Below are positions 15,826-27,381 of a stretch of 64,000 nt of DNA, piece after piece. A program made the translations under genes and the position numbers. Source of the stretch: Rosenbergiella australiborealis. Its GTDB lineage: Bacteria > Pseudomonadota > Gammaproteobacteria > Enterobacterales > Enterobacteriaceae. Position 1 is the stretch's first letter. Each line of letters opens with the position of its first letter. The notes below the pieces were generated by a model. That model was not told the DNA's origin and did no database searches. It saw nothing but the letters and a program-made list of their open reading frames with translations. The stretch spans positions 310,001 through 374,000 of the forward strand of contig NZ_JABBFO010000002.1 of NCBI RefSeq assembly GCF_018494035.1, read 5' to 3'.

Positions 15826-17076
15826 TTACATGTTAGAGATGATTGCATCACCAAACTCTGAACATTTCAGTAACTTAGCGCCGTCCATTAGACGCTCAAA
15901 ATCGTAAGTTACGGTCTTATTGGCGATTGCGCCTTCCATTCCCTTAACGATTAAGTCGGCCGCTTCAAACCAGCCCATATGACGGAGCATCATCTCAGCG
16001 GAGAGGATCACTGAACCCGGGTTAACTTTATCTTGGCCTGCATACTTGGGTGCTGTACCGTGAGTCGCTTCAAATAACGCGCATTCATCACCAATGTTGG
16101 CTCCAGGTGCAATACCAATTCCGCCTACTTGGGCTGCTAGGGCGTCAGAGATATAGTCACCATTTAAGTTCATACAAGCAATGACATCATATTCTGCTGG
16201 GCGAAGTAGAATTTGCTGTAAAAACGCATCGGCGATTACATCTTTGATGATGATCTCTTTACCGGTCTTAGGATTCTTCGCTTTCATCCACGGGCCGCCA
16301 TCTAGCAGCTCTGCGCCGAACTCTTCTTTAACCAGTTGGTAACCCCAATCTTTGAAGGCACCTTCGGTAAATTTCATGATGTTACCCTTGTGGACGAGGG
16401 TCAATGAATCACGATCATTATCGATAACATATTGGAACGCAGCACGGACAAGGCGCTTAGTCCCTTCTTCTGAACAAGGTTTTACACCGATACCACAGTG
16501 TTCAGGGAAGCGAATTTTTTTTACGCCCATTTCTTCACGTAAAAAGGCGATCACTTTATCAGCCTCTGCACTGCCCGCTTTCCACTCAATACCTGCATAG
16601 ATATCTTCAGAGTTTTCACGGAAAATGACCATATCGGTCTCTTCAGGGCGTTTCACTGGACTTGGCGTACCGGTGTAATAACGCACTGGGCGTAAGCAAA
16701 CATAGAGATCCAGTTCTTGACGTAAAGCAACGTTCAATGAACGGATTCCGCCGCCAACTGGCGTTGTTAATGGGCCTTTAATCGCGACACGGTACTCTTT
16801 AATTAAATCTAGTGTCTCTTGCGGTAACCAAACATCCTTACCGTAGACTTCCGTGGATTTTTCACCGGTATAGATTTCCATCCATGAAATCTTACGCTCG
16901 CCGTTGTAGGCTTTATTGACAGCAGCATCTACCACTTTCAGCATCACAGGAGAGACATCAACGCCAATACCATCCCCTTCGATATAAGGAATAACAGGGT
17001 TGTTGGGAACAGTTAATTTACCTTGATTTAGCGTGATTTTCTGGCCTGATGCAGGAACAACTACTTTGCTTTCCAT
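15826..17076 (-). CDS. icd: Isocitrate dehydrogenase [NADP+]
   Basis: 416 residues from the ATG at 17076 (AGGAGAG upstream), the same length as E. coli Icd; a TTG one codon earlier is not needed. It catalyses oxidative decarboxylation of isocitrate to 2-oxoglutarate in the TCA cycle. Visible motifs: [10 protein letters not shown] with Ser113, the substrate-binding residue phosphorylated by Ace[33 protein letters not shown] with metal-binding aspartates; [10 protein letters not shown] for NADP. The C-terminus ([14 protein letters not shown]) is where icd-specific phages recombine; the reading frame is intact here, consistent with an attachment site that restores the gene. Confidence 0.97.
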   Translation of the reverse strand: MESKVVVPASGQKITLNQGKLTVPNNPVIPYIEGDGIGVDVSPVMLKVVDAAVNKAYNGERKISWMEIYTGEKSTEVYGKDVWLPQETLDLIKEYRVAIKGPLTTPVGGGIRSLNVALRQELDLYVCLRPVRYYTGTPSPVKRPEETDMVIFRENSEDIYAGIEWKAGSAEADKVIAFLREEMGVKKIRFPEHCGIGVKPCSEEGTKRLVRAAFQYVIDNDRDSLTLVHKGNIMKFTEGAFKDWGYQLVKEEFGAELLDGGPWMKAKNPKTGKEIIIKDVIADAFLQQILLRPAEYDVIACMNLNGDYISDALAAQVGGIGIAPGANIGDECALFEATHGTAPKYAGQDKVNPGSVILSAEMMLRHMGWFEAADLIVKGMEGAIANKTVTYDFERLMDGAKLLKCSEFGDAIISNM

Positions 17077-17453
17077 CAACCTCTCCTTCGAGCTCTTTGT
17101 TAATAAGTTGTAATGTGTTGGGGTATACTACGCGAAATGATTACTCTTTTCATAGTAAAAATAATGTATCTACGTCGCAAAATTTATTTTTATATTTGAT
17201 AACCCGTTGGTAAACCTATACTAATTATTCTGGCCACAGATTAAGCCTCGAATTAGCGCAGATTTATAGGTCAATACAATTTCACAACAAAAAAATCATG
17301 GTATCGCTCAATCTATATCAAACTTCAGTGTAAGCCTCAAAAAAACTTACTGGAATCTTTCGCAGACATCAATGTAAAAGCGTAATACAACGTTGTTCAA
17401 CGTACAGCGGTCTAGGCTATACTGGGCAAAATAACGCTATTGATAATGTGAAT
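17077..17453. other. Divergent icd/rluE promoter region
   Basis: 377 bases without a gene. On the plus side TATACT at 17418-17423 lies 31 bases before the rluE start, with TTGTTC at 17393 (19-bp spacing) or TTCAAC at 17396 (16-bp) as possible -35. On the icd side GTATAC-like -10 sequences occur near 17125, but I cannot define a full promoter. Confidence 0.45.
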
Positions 17454-18068
17454 ATGAAACCGCTCTCCCGCCCATCTCGTCATAGAAAACCCACGCTTGC
17501 TCGCCGTCCCCGAGGGCCTAAGACTATTATTTTGTTAAATAAACCCTTTGATGTCTTACCTCAGTTTTCCGATGAAGCAGGCAGACAAACGCTTAAAGAT
17601 TATCTCTCAGTTCCAGATGTCTACCCTGCTGGACGTTTAGATCGGGACAGTGAAGGCCTTATTCTTCTGACGAATGATGGGAAGTTACAAGCGGAATTGA
17701 CACAACCCGGAAAGCGCACAAATAAAATTTATTATGTACAAGTGGAAGGTCATCCCACTGAAGAACAACTTGAACCATTAAGGCAAGGGGTTATCTTAAA
17801 AGATGGACCCACTCTGCCTGCGGGCGTAGAACGTTGCGAAGCGCCCCAATGGTTATGGGCCCGAACTCCCCCTATTCGTGAACGCAAGGCGATCCCCACA
17901 CAGTGGTTGAAAATCACCCTTCAAGAAGGGCGAAATCGACAAGTTCGGCGTATGACCGCTCATATCGGTTTTCCAACATTACGCTTGATTCGTTATGCCA
18001 TTGGCCCTTATCAACTCACGGGTTTAGGCGTAGGTGAATGGCGACAAATCGATACTGAACAAAGTTAA
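17454..18068 (+). CDS. rluE: 23S rRNA pseudouridine(2457) synthase RluE
   Basis: 204 residues from the ATG at 17454 (a GTG two codons earlier is also possible). It belongs to the RsuA/RluE pseudouridine synthases, with no S4 domain and a basic N-terminal tail. It has the catalytic [10 protein letters not shown] motif (Asp at about residue 63), LLTNDG, and the C-terminal [10 protein letters not shown] signature. RluE modifies U2457 in 23S rRNA. nudJ follows after 9 bases, so the two form an operon divergent from icd, as in E. coli. Confidence 0.93.
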   Translation: MKPLSRPSRHRKPTLARRPRGPKTIILLNKPFDVLPQFSDEAGRQTLKDYLSVPDVYPAGRLDRDSEGLILLTNDGKLQAELTQPGKRTNKIYYVQVEGHPTEEQLEPLRQGVILKDGPTLPAGVERCEAPQWLWARTPPIRERKAIPTQWLKITLQEGRNRQVRRMTAHIGFPTLRLIRYAIGPYQLTGLGVGEWRQIDTEQS

Positions 18069-18077
18069 GGAGCCGTC

Positions 18078-18539
18078 ATGTTTTTTACCCCCCATATCAC
18101 CGTTGCATGTATCGTCCATGCACAAGGTAAGCTATTGGTTGTTGAAGAACGTATTGACGGAAAACTCACTTGGAACCAACCGGCCGGGCATCTGGAAGCA
18201 GATGAGAGCCTAATCGCGGCGATGAAGCGTGAGATCTGCGAAGAAACTGGCTTAGATTTAACCCCTGACTACCTCGTCGGGGTTCACCAGTGGACAGCGA
18301 AAGATGGGACTCCGTTTATCCGTTTTTTATTTAGCTGTGAAATAGAAACCTGTTGCTCGACCACGCCGCAAGACAGTGACATAGAGCGCTGTCACTGGCT
18401 GACGCCGATGCAAATCATGGAATCAACGCAATTGCGATCACCCTTAGTGGCTGAAAGTATAAAGCTCTGGCAATCCGGAAGCCGTCACCCCCTCACGCTG
18501 TTCCATTGGTTTGAATCGCCGCCGCAGACTCCTTATTAA
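18078..18539 (+). CDS. nudJ: Phosphatase NudJ (Nudix hydrolase)
   Basis: 153 residues, the same length as E. coli NudJ. The Nudix box is complete: GHLEADESLIAAMKREICEETGL (residues about 36-58) with the REICEE metal-binding glutamates. NudJ hydrolyses nucleoside di- and triphosphates and HMP-PP. ATG at 18078 has AAGGAG upstream. It is co-transcribed with rluE. In E. coli mnmA follows directly; here an EamA transporter intervenes. Confidence 0.93.
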   Translation: MFFTPHITVACIVHAQGKLLVVEERIDGKLTWNQPAGHLEADESLIAAMKREICEETGLDLTPDYLVGVHQWTAKDGTPFIRFLFSCEIETCCSTTPQDSDIERCHWLTPMQIMESTQLRSPLVAESIKLWQSGSRHPLTLFHWFESPPQTPY

Positions 18540-18674
18540 TAGGAAAAATATTTCCCCTTAATTCAAAATAAAGAGATATTTTTTCTCCTAAAAGCGCGTT
18601 ACGTGCTCGACATCGTAAAAAAATTCTCTCGGAATCTCGATATAGTTGCATCATCTACTTATCGAGGTTTTGAG

Positions 18675-19628
18675 ATGAATTCTGCTATCAAACTACTGCT
18701 CTTTATTATTGTCGCTCTCACTTGGGGCACAACGTGGTTAGCGATGAAAATCGCTGGAACCTCCATTCCACCATTGTTCGCGACAGGGTTACGGTTTCTC
18801 TGTGCCGCACCGTTGTTACTCATTATTCTTAAAATAACGAATACCCCCCTGTTGTTTCCCAAAGGGCAACGTTTTTTTCAAGCAATTATCAGTGTGTTCT
18901 ACTTTGCGCTTCCATTTACCTTAATGATCTACGGTGAACGCTGGGTCAGTTCAGGGTTAGCATCGGTTATCTTTGCAATGATGCCCGTCGCAGTCCTCAG
19001 TGCTTCGATGATTCTATTGCGGGAAAAAACAAACACCGTTCAACTACTAGGGCTGACTCTCGCACTGGTTGCCTTAATTTCAGTCTTGTTACGCGAATCC
19101 CAAGGCGCGGCATCAGGGCAATTACTGGGAATTCTTATGTTAGTCGCCGCAGTCGTTATCCATGCGGTTATGTATGCCTTGTGCAAAAAGCGTTGTTGTC
19201 AGGTATCTGTCCTAACCTTCAATGCACTGCCTTGTCTTATGGCCGGAATATTGTTAACTCTCCTCGGCGGGCTGGTAGAACACCCAGTTATCACGCACTT
19301 TTCCACCGAGTCGCTACTTGCCGTTGTCTACTTGGGCGCCTTTGCCGGTGTCTTTGGGATTATGTGTTATTTCTTACTGCAACAACGCGCAACGGCTTTC
19401 CAAGCCTCAACGGTTTTTCTGGTTTTTCCAATAATTGCATTGAGCTTAGAAAATATTGTTTACGGTCGTTCGCTCACATTCGGCTCACTCTGTCTTATGT
19501 GTCCGTTAGCGGTAGGTATATTTTTAACCTTGTTTGGTAATCAACTTAACCAACGGCTTAAAAAAGCCGCGCACTCTTCTGCGCTCTCCTCCTCACTAGA
19601 GTCGGTAAATCCCCAACACCGCACATAG
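18675..19628 (+). CDS. EamA/DMT-family transporter
   Basis: 317 residues from ATG 18675, chosen because GAGG lies seven bases upstream and the protein then begins directly with TM1 (MNSAIKLLLFIIVALTWGTTW). About ten membrane helices in two EamA repeats; the second half contains AYLGAFAGVFG-like and FPIIALSLENIVYGRSLTFGSL motifs. A probable exporter of unknown substrate. It interrupts the nudJ-mnmA neighbourhood conserved in E. coli, and its own leader and trailing hairpin suggest independent transcription. Confidence 0.83.
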   Translation: MNSAIKLLLFIIVALTWGTTWLAMKIAGTSIPPLFATGLRFLCAAPLLLIILKITNTPLLFPKGQRFFQAIISVFYFALPFTLMIYGERWVSSGLASVIFAMMPVAVLSASMILLREKTNTVQLLGLTLALVALISVLLRESQGAASGQLLGILMLVAAVVIHAVMYALCKKRCCQVSVLTFNALPCLMAGILLTLLGGLVEHPVITHFSTESLLAVVYLGAFAGVFGIMCYFLLQQRATAFQASTVFLVFPIIALSLENIVYGRSLTFGSLCLMCPLAVGIFLTLFGNQLNQRLKKAAHSSALSSSLESVNPQHRT

Positions 19629-19636
19629 CGTGTAGC

Positions 19637-19661
19637 ATCGCACCGTGTTTACAGGTGCGAT
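19637..19661 (+). terminator. Hairpin after the EamA transporter
   Basis: ATCGCACC-N9-GGTGCGAT is a perfect 8-bp stem 9 bases after the stop. No T-run follows, so termination would be Rho-assisted at best. Confidence 0.45.
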
Positions 19662-19721
19662 CTGCCTCGCTGCGTGATACACTGGGGCGTTCGTAGTTAT
19701 TGCCAACTTCAGTGAGTATTT

Positions 19722-20843
19722 ATGTTTGACCAGAGTGCAAAAAAAGTCATCGTCGGTATGTCCGGAGGCGTAGATTCTTCCGTTTCAGCTTGGTTACTGA
19801 TGCAACAGGGCTATCAGGTTGAAGGCCTGTTTATGAAAAACTGGGAGGAAGATGATGGCGAAGAGTATTGTACTGCTGCTGAGGATCTCGCCGATGCACA
19901 AGCTGTTTGTGACAAACTCGGCATCAAACTGCATAAAATTAATTTTGCTGCCGAATATTGGGATAATGTCTTTGAACTCTTTTTAGAAGAGTACAAGTCT
20001 GGACGTACCCCTAATCCCGATATTCTTTGTAATAAAGAAATCAAATTCAAAGCCTTCTTAGAATTCGCAGCAGAAGATCTCGGTGCTGATTATATTGCGA
20101 CCGGTCACTACGTCCGCCGCAAAGACGTAGAGGGTAAAAGCCAGCTCCTACGTGGGCTGGATGCCAATAAAGATCAAAGTTACTTCCTTTACACCCTGAG
20201 TCACGAACAAATCGCACAAAGTCTTTTCCCGGTCGGTGAATTAGAAAAACCGGAAGTAAGGCGTATTGCTGAAGAACTGGATTTGGTGACCGCACGCAAA
20301 AAAGATTCGACCGGCATCTGCTTTATTGGTGAGCGTAAGTTCAAAGATTTTCTCGCCCGCTATTTACCGGCACAACCAGGCCCTATTTTTAGTGTTGATG
20401 GCCAAGCACTTGGCACACATCAAGGCTTGATGTATCACACCCTAGGACAGCGTAAAGGACTGGGTATTGGCGGACTCAAAGAGAGTAACGATAATCCTTG
20501 GTACGTAGTGGATAAAGACGTCGCGAATAATAAACTCATTGTTGCACAAGGTGGCGAACATCCTCGACTGATGTCGGTAGGCTTAATCGCCCAGCAACTG
20601 CATTGGGTTGATCGCCAACCATTAACTGCACCTTTGCGCTGTACGGTCAAAACCCGTTATCGCCAAATCGATATTCCCTGTACCGTCACGCCGATCGATG
20701 CAGAACGTATTGATGTGCGCTTTGATGAGCCAGTGGCTGCCGTGACACCCGGACAATCTGCGGTGTTTTATCTCGGAGAATGCTGTTTGGGTGGCGGTGT
20801 CATTGAACAACGTTTACCTCTGGTCGGTTCGGATAACCTGTAG
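19722..20843 (+). CDS. mnmA: tRNA-specific 2-thiouridylase MnmA
   Basis: 373 residues. The N-terminal PP-loop [13 protein letters not shown] (residues about 14-26) adenylates U34 of tRNA Lys, Glu and Gln. The two catalytic cysteines are present: [12 protein letters not shown] (Cys103) and [10 protein letters not shown] (Cys200). The C-terminal beta-barrel carries [15 protein letters not shown]. MnmA inserts sulfur delivered by the TusBCDE relay to make s2U34. The stop overlaps the GTG of hflD by one base. Confidence 0.96.
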   Translation: MFDQSAKKVIVGMSGGVDSSVSAWLLMQQGYQVEGLFMKNWEEDDGEEYCTAAEDLADAQAVCDKLGIKLHKINFAAEYWDNVFELFLEEYKSGRTPNPDILCNKEIKFKAFLEFAAEDLGADYIATGHYVRRKDVEGKSQLLRGLDANKDQSYFLYTLSHEQIAQSLFPVGELEKPEVRRIAEELDLVTARKKDSTGICFIGERKFKDFLARYLPAQPGPIFSVDGQALGTHQGLMYHTLGQRKGLGIGGLKESNDNPWYVVDKDVANNKLIVAQGGEHPRLMSVGLIAQQLHWVDRQPLTAPLRCTVKTRYRQIDIPCTVTPIDAERIDVRFDEPVAAVTPGQSAVFYLGECCLGGGVIEQRLPLVGSDNL

Positions 20844-21496
20844 TGGCCAAAAAAAATATCTATGAGATGACCTTAGCATTTGCAGGCATCTGTCAAGCTG
20901 CACATCTCGCGCAACAATTAGCGCGTCATGGTCGTTGCCCAGAAGAGGCTTACCACAGTTCGCTGCGAAGTCTAACCATGCCTTTAGATATTCAGGCAGG
21001 TGCTTTACCCTTTTTTGGGGGTGATGAAGCCGCTTTACGCTTTGGGCTTGAGAGTGCCATCGCTGTACTCAACACCCCCTCTCAGAAAGGAGCGTTGGCT
21101 GAACTAACACGCTACAGCCTTGGAATGATTGGGTTAGAGCGGAAAATTGTAAAAAATACGCAGGCTCTTAACGACTTCGAGCAACGCTTACGCCAACTAG
21201 ACCGTCAGTTACAACATTTTGGTATTGACTCCTCGACCCTCGCCTCCTCTATCGCCAGTATTTATACGGATATCGTCAGCCCACTTGGCCCTCGTATTCA
21301 GATTACTGGGGAACAGGCTATTTTACAAAACTCGTTAGTACAAAGCCGCGTTCGTGCCGTATTACTAACAGGTATCCGTTCGGCGATGCTATGGCAACAA
21401 CTCGGCGGTGGACGATTGCAGCTACTGTTCTCTCGCGGTAAGTTGGTCGAAATGGCTAAACTAATTTTATCTGGCTTGCCGCACGCAGACGCGTAG
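20843..21496 (+). CDS. hflD: High-frequency lysogenization protein HflD
   Basis: 217 residues, all helical; opening GTG at 20843 overlaps the mnmA stop (TAGTG). It matches HflD through MTLAFAGICQAAHLAQQLARHG and LRFGLESAIAVLNTPSQKG then LTRYSLGM. In E. coli it is membrane-associated, binds lambda CII and lowers its activity; its native role is unclear. The mnmA-hflD-purB order is conserved. Confidence 0.93.
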   Translation: MAKKNIYEMTLAFAGICQAAHLAQQLARHGRCPEEAYHSSLRSLTMPLDIQAGALPFFGGDEAALRFGLESAIAVLNTPSQKGALAELTRYSLGMIGLERKIVKNTQALNDFEQRLRQLDRQLQHFGIDSSTLASSIASIYTDIVSPLGPRIQITGEQAILQNSLVQSRVRAVLLTGIRSAMLWQQLGGGRLQLLFSRGKLVEMAKLILSGLPHADA

Positions 21497-22903
<1,407 letters not shown>

Positions 22904-22911
22904 TGATGAGT

Positions 22912-22953
22912 GGGACTTAATAAAGCTAACAATTGTTAACTATGTTAAGTCCC
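22912..22953. repeat. purB-phoP intergenic inverted repeat
   Basis: GGGACTTAA (22912-22920) pairs perfectly with TTAAGTCCC (22945-22953), and the inner part (AGCTAACAA/TTGTTAACT) is also palindromic, giving one long imperfect hairpin. No T-run follows in the purB direction. Confidence 0.65.
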
Positions 22954-22959
22954 CGTTTA
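22943..22959 (+). promoter_or_regulatory. Candidate PhoP box upstream of phoPQ
   Basis: TGTTAA-GTCCC-CGTTTA is a direct repeat with the 5-bp spacing of the PhoP box ((T/G)GTTTA-N5-(T/G)GTTTA), with one mismatch per half-site. It lies 12 bp before a TACGCT -10-like element and about 50 bp before the phoP start, consistent with autoregulation. Confidence 0.5.
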
Positions 22960-23010
22960 GACCCTTAGTGATACGCTTATGTGTTGTTTCATAAGAAAGA
23001 GGATATGCGA

Positions 23011-23682
23011 ATGCGTATATTAGTGGTCGAAGATAACCCTTTGTTACGGCACCATCTCGCCGTTCAACTACGCGAAATGGGCCATCAAGTCGATGCTGCC
23101 GAAGATGCTAACGAAGCCGACTATTTTCTTAATGAGTATGCTCCTGATGTTGCCTTAGTCGATCTCGGGCTCCCTGACGAAGATGGGATGAGCCTTATTC
23201 AGCGTTGGCGCGCGCAAGAAATCAAACAACCAATATTAGTGCTCACGGCACGCGAAGGTTGGCAATCCAAAGTCGCCGCATTACAAGCGGGTGCTGATGA
23301 TTATGTCACAAAACCTTTTCATATTGAGGAAGTGGCTGCACGCCTTCAAGCCCTACTGCGTCGAACAGGTGGCCATGCTTCGCAAGTCATTTCCTATGCA
23401 CCTTTCCTTATTGATCTATCAAGAAAAGAGCTGACCATTGATCAGCAGCCGATCAAACTGACGACCTTTGAATATACCATTGTTGAGACGTTGATCATCA
23501 ATGCGGGTCGTGTGGTGAGTAAAGAGTCATTAATGTTACAACTTTATCCTGATGCCGACCTTCGCGAAGGACATACTATCGATGTTTTAATGGGTCGTTT
23601 ACGTAAAAAAATTCAACAATTTTATCCGCAAGAGGTGATCACCACCTTACGGGGTCTAGGATATCGTTTCGATGCCCCCTAG
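23011..23682 (+). CDS. phoP: Two-component response regulator PhoP
   Basis: 223-residue OmpR-type regulator beginning [16 protein letters not shown]. The receiver domain has the acidic pair (VVEDN), phospho-Asp in [12 protein letters not shown] (Asp51), LTAREGW and K in DDYVTKPFH. The C-terminal winged helix contains [14 protein letters not shown] and [14 protein letters not shown] then [13 protein letters not shown] 23011 was chosen because it gives the family start and GAGG at 8-base spacing; earlier in-frame ATGs at 22981 and 23005 are unlikely. phoQ overlaps the end by 11 bases. Confidence 0.96.
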   Translation: MRILVVEDNPLLRHHLAVQLREMGHQVDAAEDANEADYFLNEYAPDVALVDLGLPDEDGMSLIQRWRAQEIKQPILVLTAREGWQSKVAALQAGADDYVTKPFHIEEVAARLQALLRRTGGHASQVISYAPFLIDLSRKELTIDQQPIKLTTFEYTIVETLIINAGRVVSKESLMLQLYPDADLREGHTIDVLMGRLRKKIQQFYPQEVITTLRGLGYRFDAP

Positions 23683-25138
23683 TCCTTCTCGTACTTTTCA
23701 TCGACTCAAAAATAATCTCTCTCCACTCTCACTGCGTGGTCGTTTTTTACTCGCCGCTTCCGTTTTAGTTTTAGTCATTTCGCTCTGTTATGGTGTGGTT
23801 GCCGTTGTCGGTTACGTGATTAGCTTTGATAAGAATACCTACCAGGTAATGCGCGGTGAAAGTAATCTTTTTTTTACGCTTGCCCAGTGGCGTGACAATA
23901 AACTGGTGATCGACCGGCCTGATAATTTAAAACTGAATTTTCCTACCTTAGTCTTTATTTATGATGAACACGGCCGTTTACTGTGGCAGTTGCGTGATGT
24001 GCCAGAAATTCGTCATAGCATCTCAAAAAGTTGGTTACAGACGAATAATTTTTATGAGATAGACACCACTAATAAGGCGAGTATTGCGGCGATAGGTGAT
24101 AACCGTAAGGCCCAGAGAAAAATTGCAGAACTTGATAGCGCGGATACCTTTACGCACTCTGTGGCCGTCAGTCGCTATGATGCGACTGCAACTCTTCCTG
24201 CCTTAACCATCGTGGTCGTGGATTCAATACCGCAAGAGTTACAGCATAGTGAATTAGTCTGGTCATGGTTTAATTATGTATTAGCCGCTAACTTTTTACT
24301 GGTCATTCCTCTCCTGTGGGTAGCGGCAAGATGGAGTCTAAAACCTATCGGTCAACTCTCTGCCGAGTTAAAGGCTTTAGAATCTGGGCAACGTGAATCG
24401 CTGGGTGACTCACCGCCTAAAGAACTTAAGAGTTTAGTCAGTAATTTAAACTTACTGCTAAAAAGTGAACAAAAGCGCAGTAGTCGTTATCACACAACAC
24501 TCTCCGATCTGACTCATAGCCTTAAAACCCCTCTAGCAGTACTACAAAGTACGCTCCGTTCATTGCGTGGAGCGAAACCAATGCCGATTGAAGAGGCCGA
24601 ACCGATAATGCTCGAACAAATCAGTCGGATTTCACAACAAGTCGGTTATTATCTGCATCGAGCTAGCTTGCAAGCTGAAAATAATTTATTAAACCGAGAA
24701 ATTCATGCAGTCGCACCGTTAATCGACAGCTTATGCTCTGCGCTTAATAAGGTTTATCAGACTAAAGGGGTGGATATTACCGTTGATCTCTCTCCTGAGC
24801 TGACCTTTACTGGAAACCGCGATGATTTAATGGAAGTCATGGGTAACGTTCTTGATAATGCCTGTAAATATTGTTTAGAGTTTATTCAAATTAGCGCAAT
24901 ACAAAACGAATCAACGCTCACCTTTTTTATCGACGATGACGGCCCTGGTATTCCGATTGCTCGCCGAGAGATGATTTTTCAACGTGGGCATCGGGTGGAT
25001 ACGCTACGTCCAGGGCAAGGTATCGGACTTTCTCTCGCCCGAGAAATCGTCGACAACTATGCCGGCGAGATTCGCGTGGCGCGCAGTCATTGGGGTGGTG
25101 CACGCATGGAAATCGAGTTTGCTAATCAGATGATTTGA
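23672..25138 (+). CDS. phoQ: Sensor histidine kinase PhoQ
   Basis: 488 residues: TM1 (about 22-48), periplasmic PAS-like sensor (about 49-195), TM2 (197-219), HAMP, dimerisation helix with [14 protein letters not shown] (His282) and HATPase domain with [10 protein letters not shown] (N-box), DDDGPGIP (D-box/G1) and GQGIGLSLA (G2). It is strongly similar to E. coli PhoQ except at the periplasmic acidic cluster. E. coli has EDDDDAE before MTHSVAV; here the same place reads ELDSAD before TFTHSVAV (residues 153-158). That patch binds Mg2+ and antimicrobial peptides, so sensing may differ. ATG overlaps phoP by 11 bases. Confidence 0.95.
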   Translation: MPPSPSRTFHRLKNNLSPLSLRGRFLLAASVLVLVISLCYGVVAVVGYVISFDKNTYQVMRGESNLFFTLAQWRDNKLVIDRPDNLKLNFPTLVFIYDEHGRLLWQLRDVPEIRHSISKSWLQTNNFYEIDTTNKASIAAIGDNRKAQRKIAELDSADTFTHSVAVSRYDATATLPALTIVVVDSIPQELQHSELVWSWFNYVLAANFLLVIPLLWVAARWSLKPIGQLSAELKALESGQRESLGDSPPKELKSLVSNLNLLLKSEQKRSSRYHTTLSDLTHSLKTPLAVLQSTLRSLRGAKPMPIEEAEPIMLEQISRISQQVGYYLHRASLQAENNLLNREIHAVAPLIDSLCSALNKVYQTKGVDITVDLSPELTFTGNRDDLMEVMGNVLDNACKYCLEFIQISAIQNESTLTFFIDDDGPGIPIARREMIFQRGHRVDTLRPGQGIGLSLAREIVDNYAGEIRVARSHWGGARMEIEFANQMI

Positions 25139-25205
25139 AATCTGATCACTTTCTCTGTCCCACACTGGTATACTCACGCCCATTATCTCTAGCTCTGAGG
25201 GTATT

Positions 25206-26339
25206 ATGTCGTTTGAACTTTCCATTGATTGGCCTGAATTTCTTGCAACTTATTGGCAAAAAAAGCCCGTCGTTATCCGCCAAGCCTTCCGCGATTTTCA
25301 GGATCCTATTAGTCCCGATGAACTCGCCGGGTTAGCAATGGAAAACGAAGTAGACAGTCGATTAGTCAGTCAAAATGCGAAGGGATGGCAAGTGGCTCAT
25401 GGTCCATTTACCGATTTTGATCAGTTGGAAGAGAGTCACTGGTCTCTTTTAGTTCAAGCCGTTAACCATTGGCATCCCGCTGCTGCGGAATTAATGCATC
25501 CGTTTCGTGTACTTTCAGATTGGCGAATGGACGATTTAATGGTCTCTTTCTCGGTCCCAAACGGCGGGGTCGGCCCACACTTGGACCAATATGATGTATT
25601 CATTATTCAAGGCGCGGGTAAACGTCATTGGCGGGTGGGTAACAACGATGTCATCGCACAGCATTCTCCCCATCCCGACTTACTGCAAGTTGCCCCTTTT
25701 GAGGCGATAATCGATGAAATCCTTGAACCCGGTGACTTAGTTTATATTCCTCCCGGATTCCCACATGAAGGTTATTCACTTGAGAACTCACTGAATTATT
25801 CTGTCGGTTTTCGTGCGCCTTCGGCTAAAGAACTGCTCAGTGGTTTTGCCGACTATGTATTGGCCCATGAGCTTGGCAGTCGTCGCTATCAAGATGCTGA
25901 CTTACGCCTTAGAGACAATGCCTCAACAGTATTGACTGATGAGGTGGAAACGTTACGTAAAATGATGATATCGCTGCTTCACTCTCAAGACTTTACTCCA
26001 TGGATAGGCGAGTTTCTCTCACAGTCCCGCCATGAGCTTGATATCGCGCCGCCAGAACCGGCTTATCAGGAAGATGAAGTCCGCAGCGCAGTAGAGGAAG
26101 GTACTCCGCTTCACCGTATTGGTGGGTTAAAAGTATTGCAACTCGCTGAACACACGTTTATCAATGGCGAAATATTGAGTAGTGCGGACTCCAATTTTCT
26201 CTCTCTACTCGCTAACTCGACAATCATCACGCCAACACAGCTACAGCCATTCACCGAGAACCCTGTGCTTTTAGCGCAACTTACGGGGTTAATTAACGCG
26301 GGCTATTGGTACTTTGCTGAAGAACAAGACGACGCATAA
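25206..26339 (+). CDS. roxA: Ribosomal protein uL16 3-hydroxylase (2-oxoglutarate oxygenase RoxA)
   Basis: 377 residues of the JmjC ribosomal-oxygenase family (YcfD). The Fe(II) ligands are His125 and Asp127 (GPHLDQYDVF) and His187 (PPGFPHEGYS). YcfD hydroxylates Arg81 of ribosomal protein L16. The C-terminal winged-helix region is present to the end. GAGGG lies before the ATG. It follows phoQ after 67 bases and ends in a strong hairpin. Confidence 0.94.
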   Translation: MSFELSIDWPEFLATYWQKKPVVIRQAFRDFQDPISPDELAGLAMENEVDSRLVSQNAKGWQVAHGPFTDFDQLEESHWSLLVQAVNHWHPAAAELMHPFRVLSDWRMDDLMVSFSVPNGGVGPHLDQYDVFIIQGAGKRHWRVGNNDVIAQHSPHPDLLQVAPFEAIIDEILEPGDLVYIPPGFPHEGYSLENSLNYSVGFRAPSAKELLSGFADYVLAHELGSRRYQDADLRLRDNASTVLTDEVETLRKMMISLLHSQDFTPWIGEFLSQSRHELDIAPPEPAYQEDEVRSAVEEGTPLHRIGGLKVLQLAEHTFINGEILSSADSNFLSLLANSTIITPTQLQPFTENPVLLAQLTGLINAGYWYFAEEQDDA

Positions 26340-26350
26340 TCGCCGCTTAT

Positions 26351-26378
26351 AACCTTATGATGGCCCCATCATAAGGTT
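26351..26378 (+). terminator. Terminator after roxA
   Basis: AACCTTATGAT-GGCCCC-ATCATAAGGTT is an 11-bp perfect stem followed by TGTCTTGTATTTG. Confidence 0.7.
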
Positions 26379-26491
26379 TGTCTTGTATTTGTATTCTTCG
26401 AGAACGCTATTCACGACGATAACCGCCCACAAGTGGCAACATCTCAAGGCTTCACCCCACCCGTTATGACTGACGCGTTTACCTAAGCGCT

Positions 26492-27322
26492 TTAGCGTTG
26501 GCTTAAAAACATTTCCACCCAAGCTGGTAGCGTTTGGGAAGCTGGGCCGTAATGTCCTTCAATAAACTCCTCTTTCGAGGCAGTAGGCTCAAGGTTAAAC
26601 TCGATAGTTTGTGCGCCCTGTAACTTCGCTTCATGGACAAACCCTGCTGCAGGGTAAACTTGCCCTGAGGTACCGATTGCTATGAAAATATCGCACTCAG
26701 CAATCGCTTGATAGATACCTTCCATCTGTAAAGGCATTTCACCAAACCAGACAATATGTGGCCGTAATGGGGCAGGAAATTGACAACAGGTACAGCGATC
26801 CGAGGGATGTAAATCTTCATGCCAGTTAATAACTTGTTGACTCTGACAGCAACGCACTTTGAGTAATTCGCCATGCATATGAATAACGTTGGGGCTGCCT
26901 GCTCGCTCGTGTAAGTTATCAATATTCTGGGTCACTATTAATAAATTATCCCCTAATACCGTTCCTAACTTCGCTAATGCACGATGGGCATTATTCGGTA
27001 ATATCCCCGAAGACTTTAACTGACGACGCCTGGCGTTATAAAATTGGTTTACCTGCTCTGGATCACGTTGAAAACCTTCAGGAGTCGCAACATCTTCGAT
27101 TGCATGATTTTCCCATAAACCGTCAGCGGCTCGAAAAGTCGCAATACCCGATTCGGCTGAAATCCCGGCCCCCGTCAAGATAACGACTTTGGGCATAGGT
27201 TTATGAATAAGTTTGGCTATGCGTGCATCTTCAAAACAAGATTGTCGTAAACGTTGGCGCATTTTACGCTTATCTTTTTTAAAACGGGCGACGCGAATGC
27301 GATGACGATAACTAGTACGCAT
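26492..27322 (-). CDS. cobB: NAD-dependent deacylase CobB (sirtuin)
   Basis: 276 residues from ATG 27322, which has AGGAG at 5-base spacing; a longer frame to 27367 has no such site. The basic N-terminus ([15 protein letters not shown]) matches the long enteric CobB form. Sirtuin motifs: [10 protein letters not shown] (NAD), [15 protein letters not shown] (catalytic His), a zinc site with Cys in VRCCQ and CTCCQF, and FYNARRRQ with the Tyr/Arg pair giving desuccinylase activity. It removes acyl groups from lysines, for example on acetyl-CoA synthetase. It lies downstream of lolE on the same strand. Confidence 0.95.
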   Translation of the reverse strand: MRTSYRHRIRVARFKKDKRKMRQRLRQSCFEDARIAKLIHKPMPKVVILTGAGISAESGIATFRAADGLWENHAIEDVATPEGFQRDPEQVNQFYNARRRQLKSSGILPNNAHRALAKLGTVLGDNLLIVTQNIDNLHERAGSPNVIHMHGELLKVRCCQSQQVINWHEDLHPSDRCTCCQFPAPLRPHIVWFGEMPLQMEGIYQAIAECDIFIAIGTSGQVYPAAGFVHEAKLQGAQTIEFNLEPTASKEEFIEGHYGPASQTLPAWVEMFLSQR

Positions 27323-27350
27323 GAAAACTCCTGCAGAACACGTTAAACAC

Positions 27351-27374
27351 TGTACTCGCCATAGCACGAGTACA
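27351..27374 (-). terminator. Hairpin between lolE and cobB
   Basis: TGTACTCG and CGAGTACA form a perfect 8-bp stem with an 8-base loop just after the lolE stop. The run of T is weak, so read-through into cobB is possible. Confidence 0.5.
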
Positions 27375-27381
27375 TGATAAG

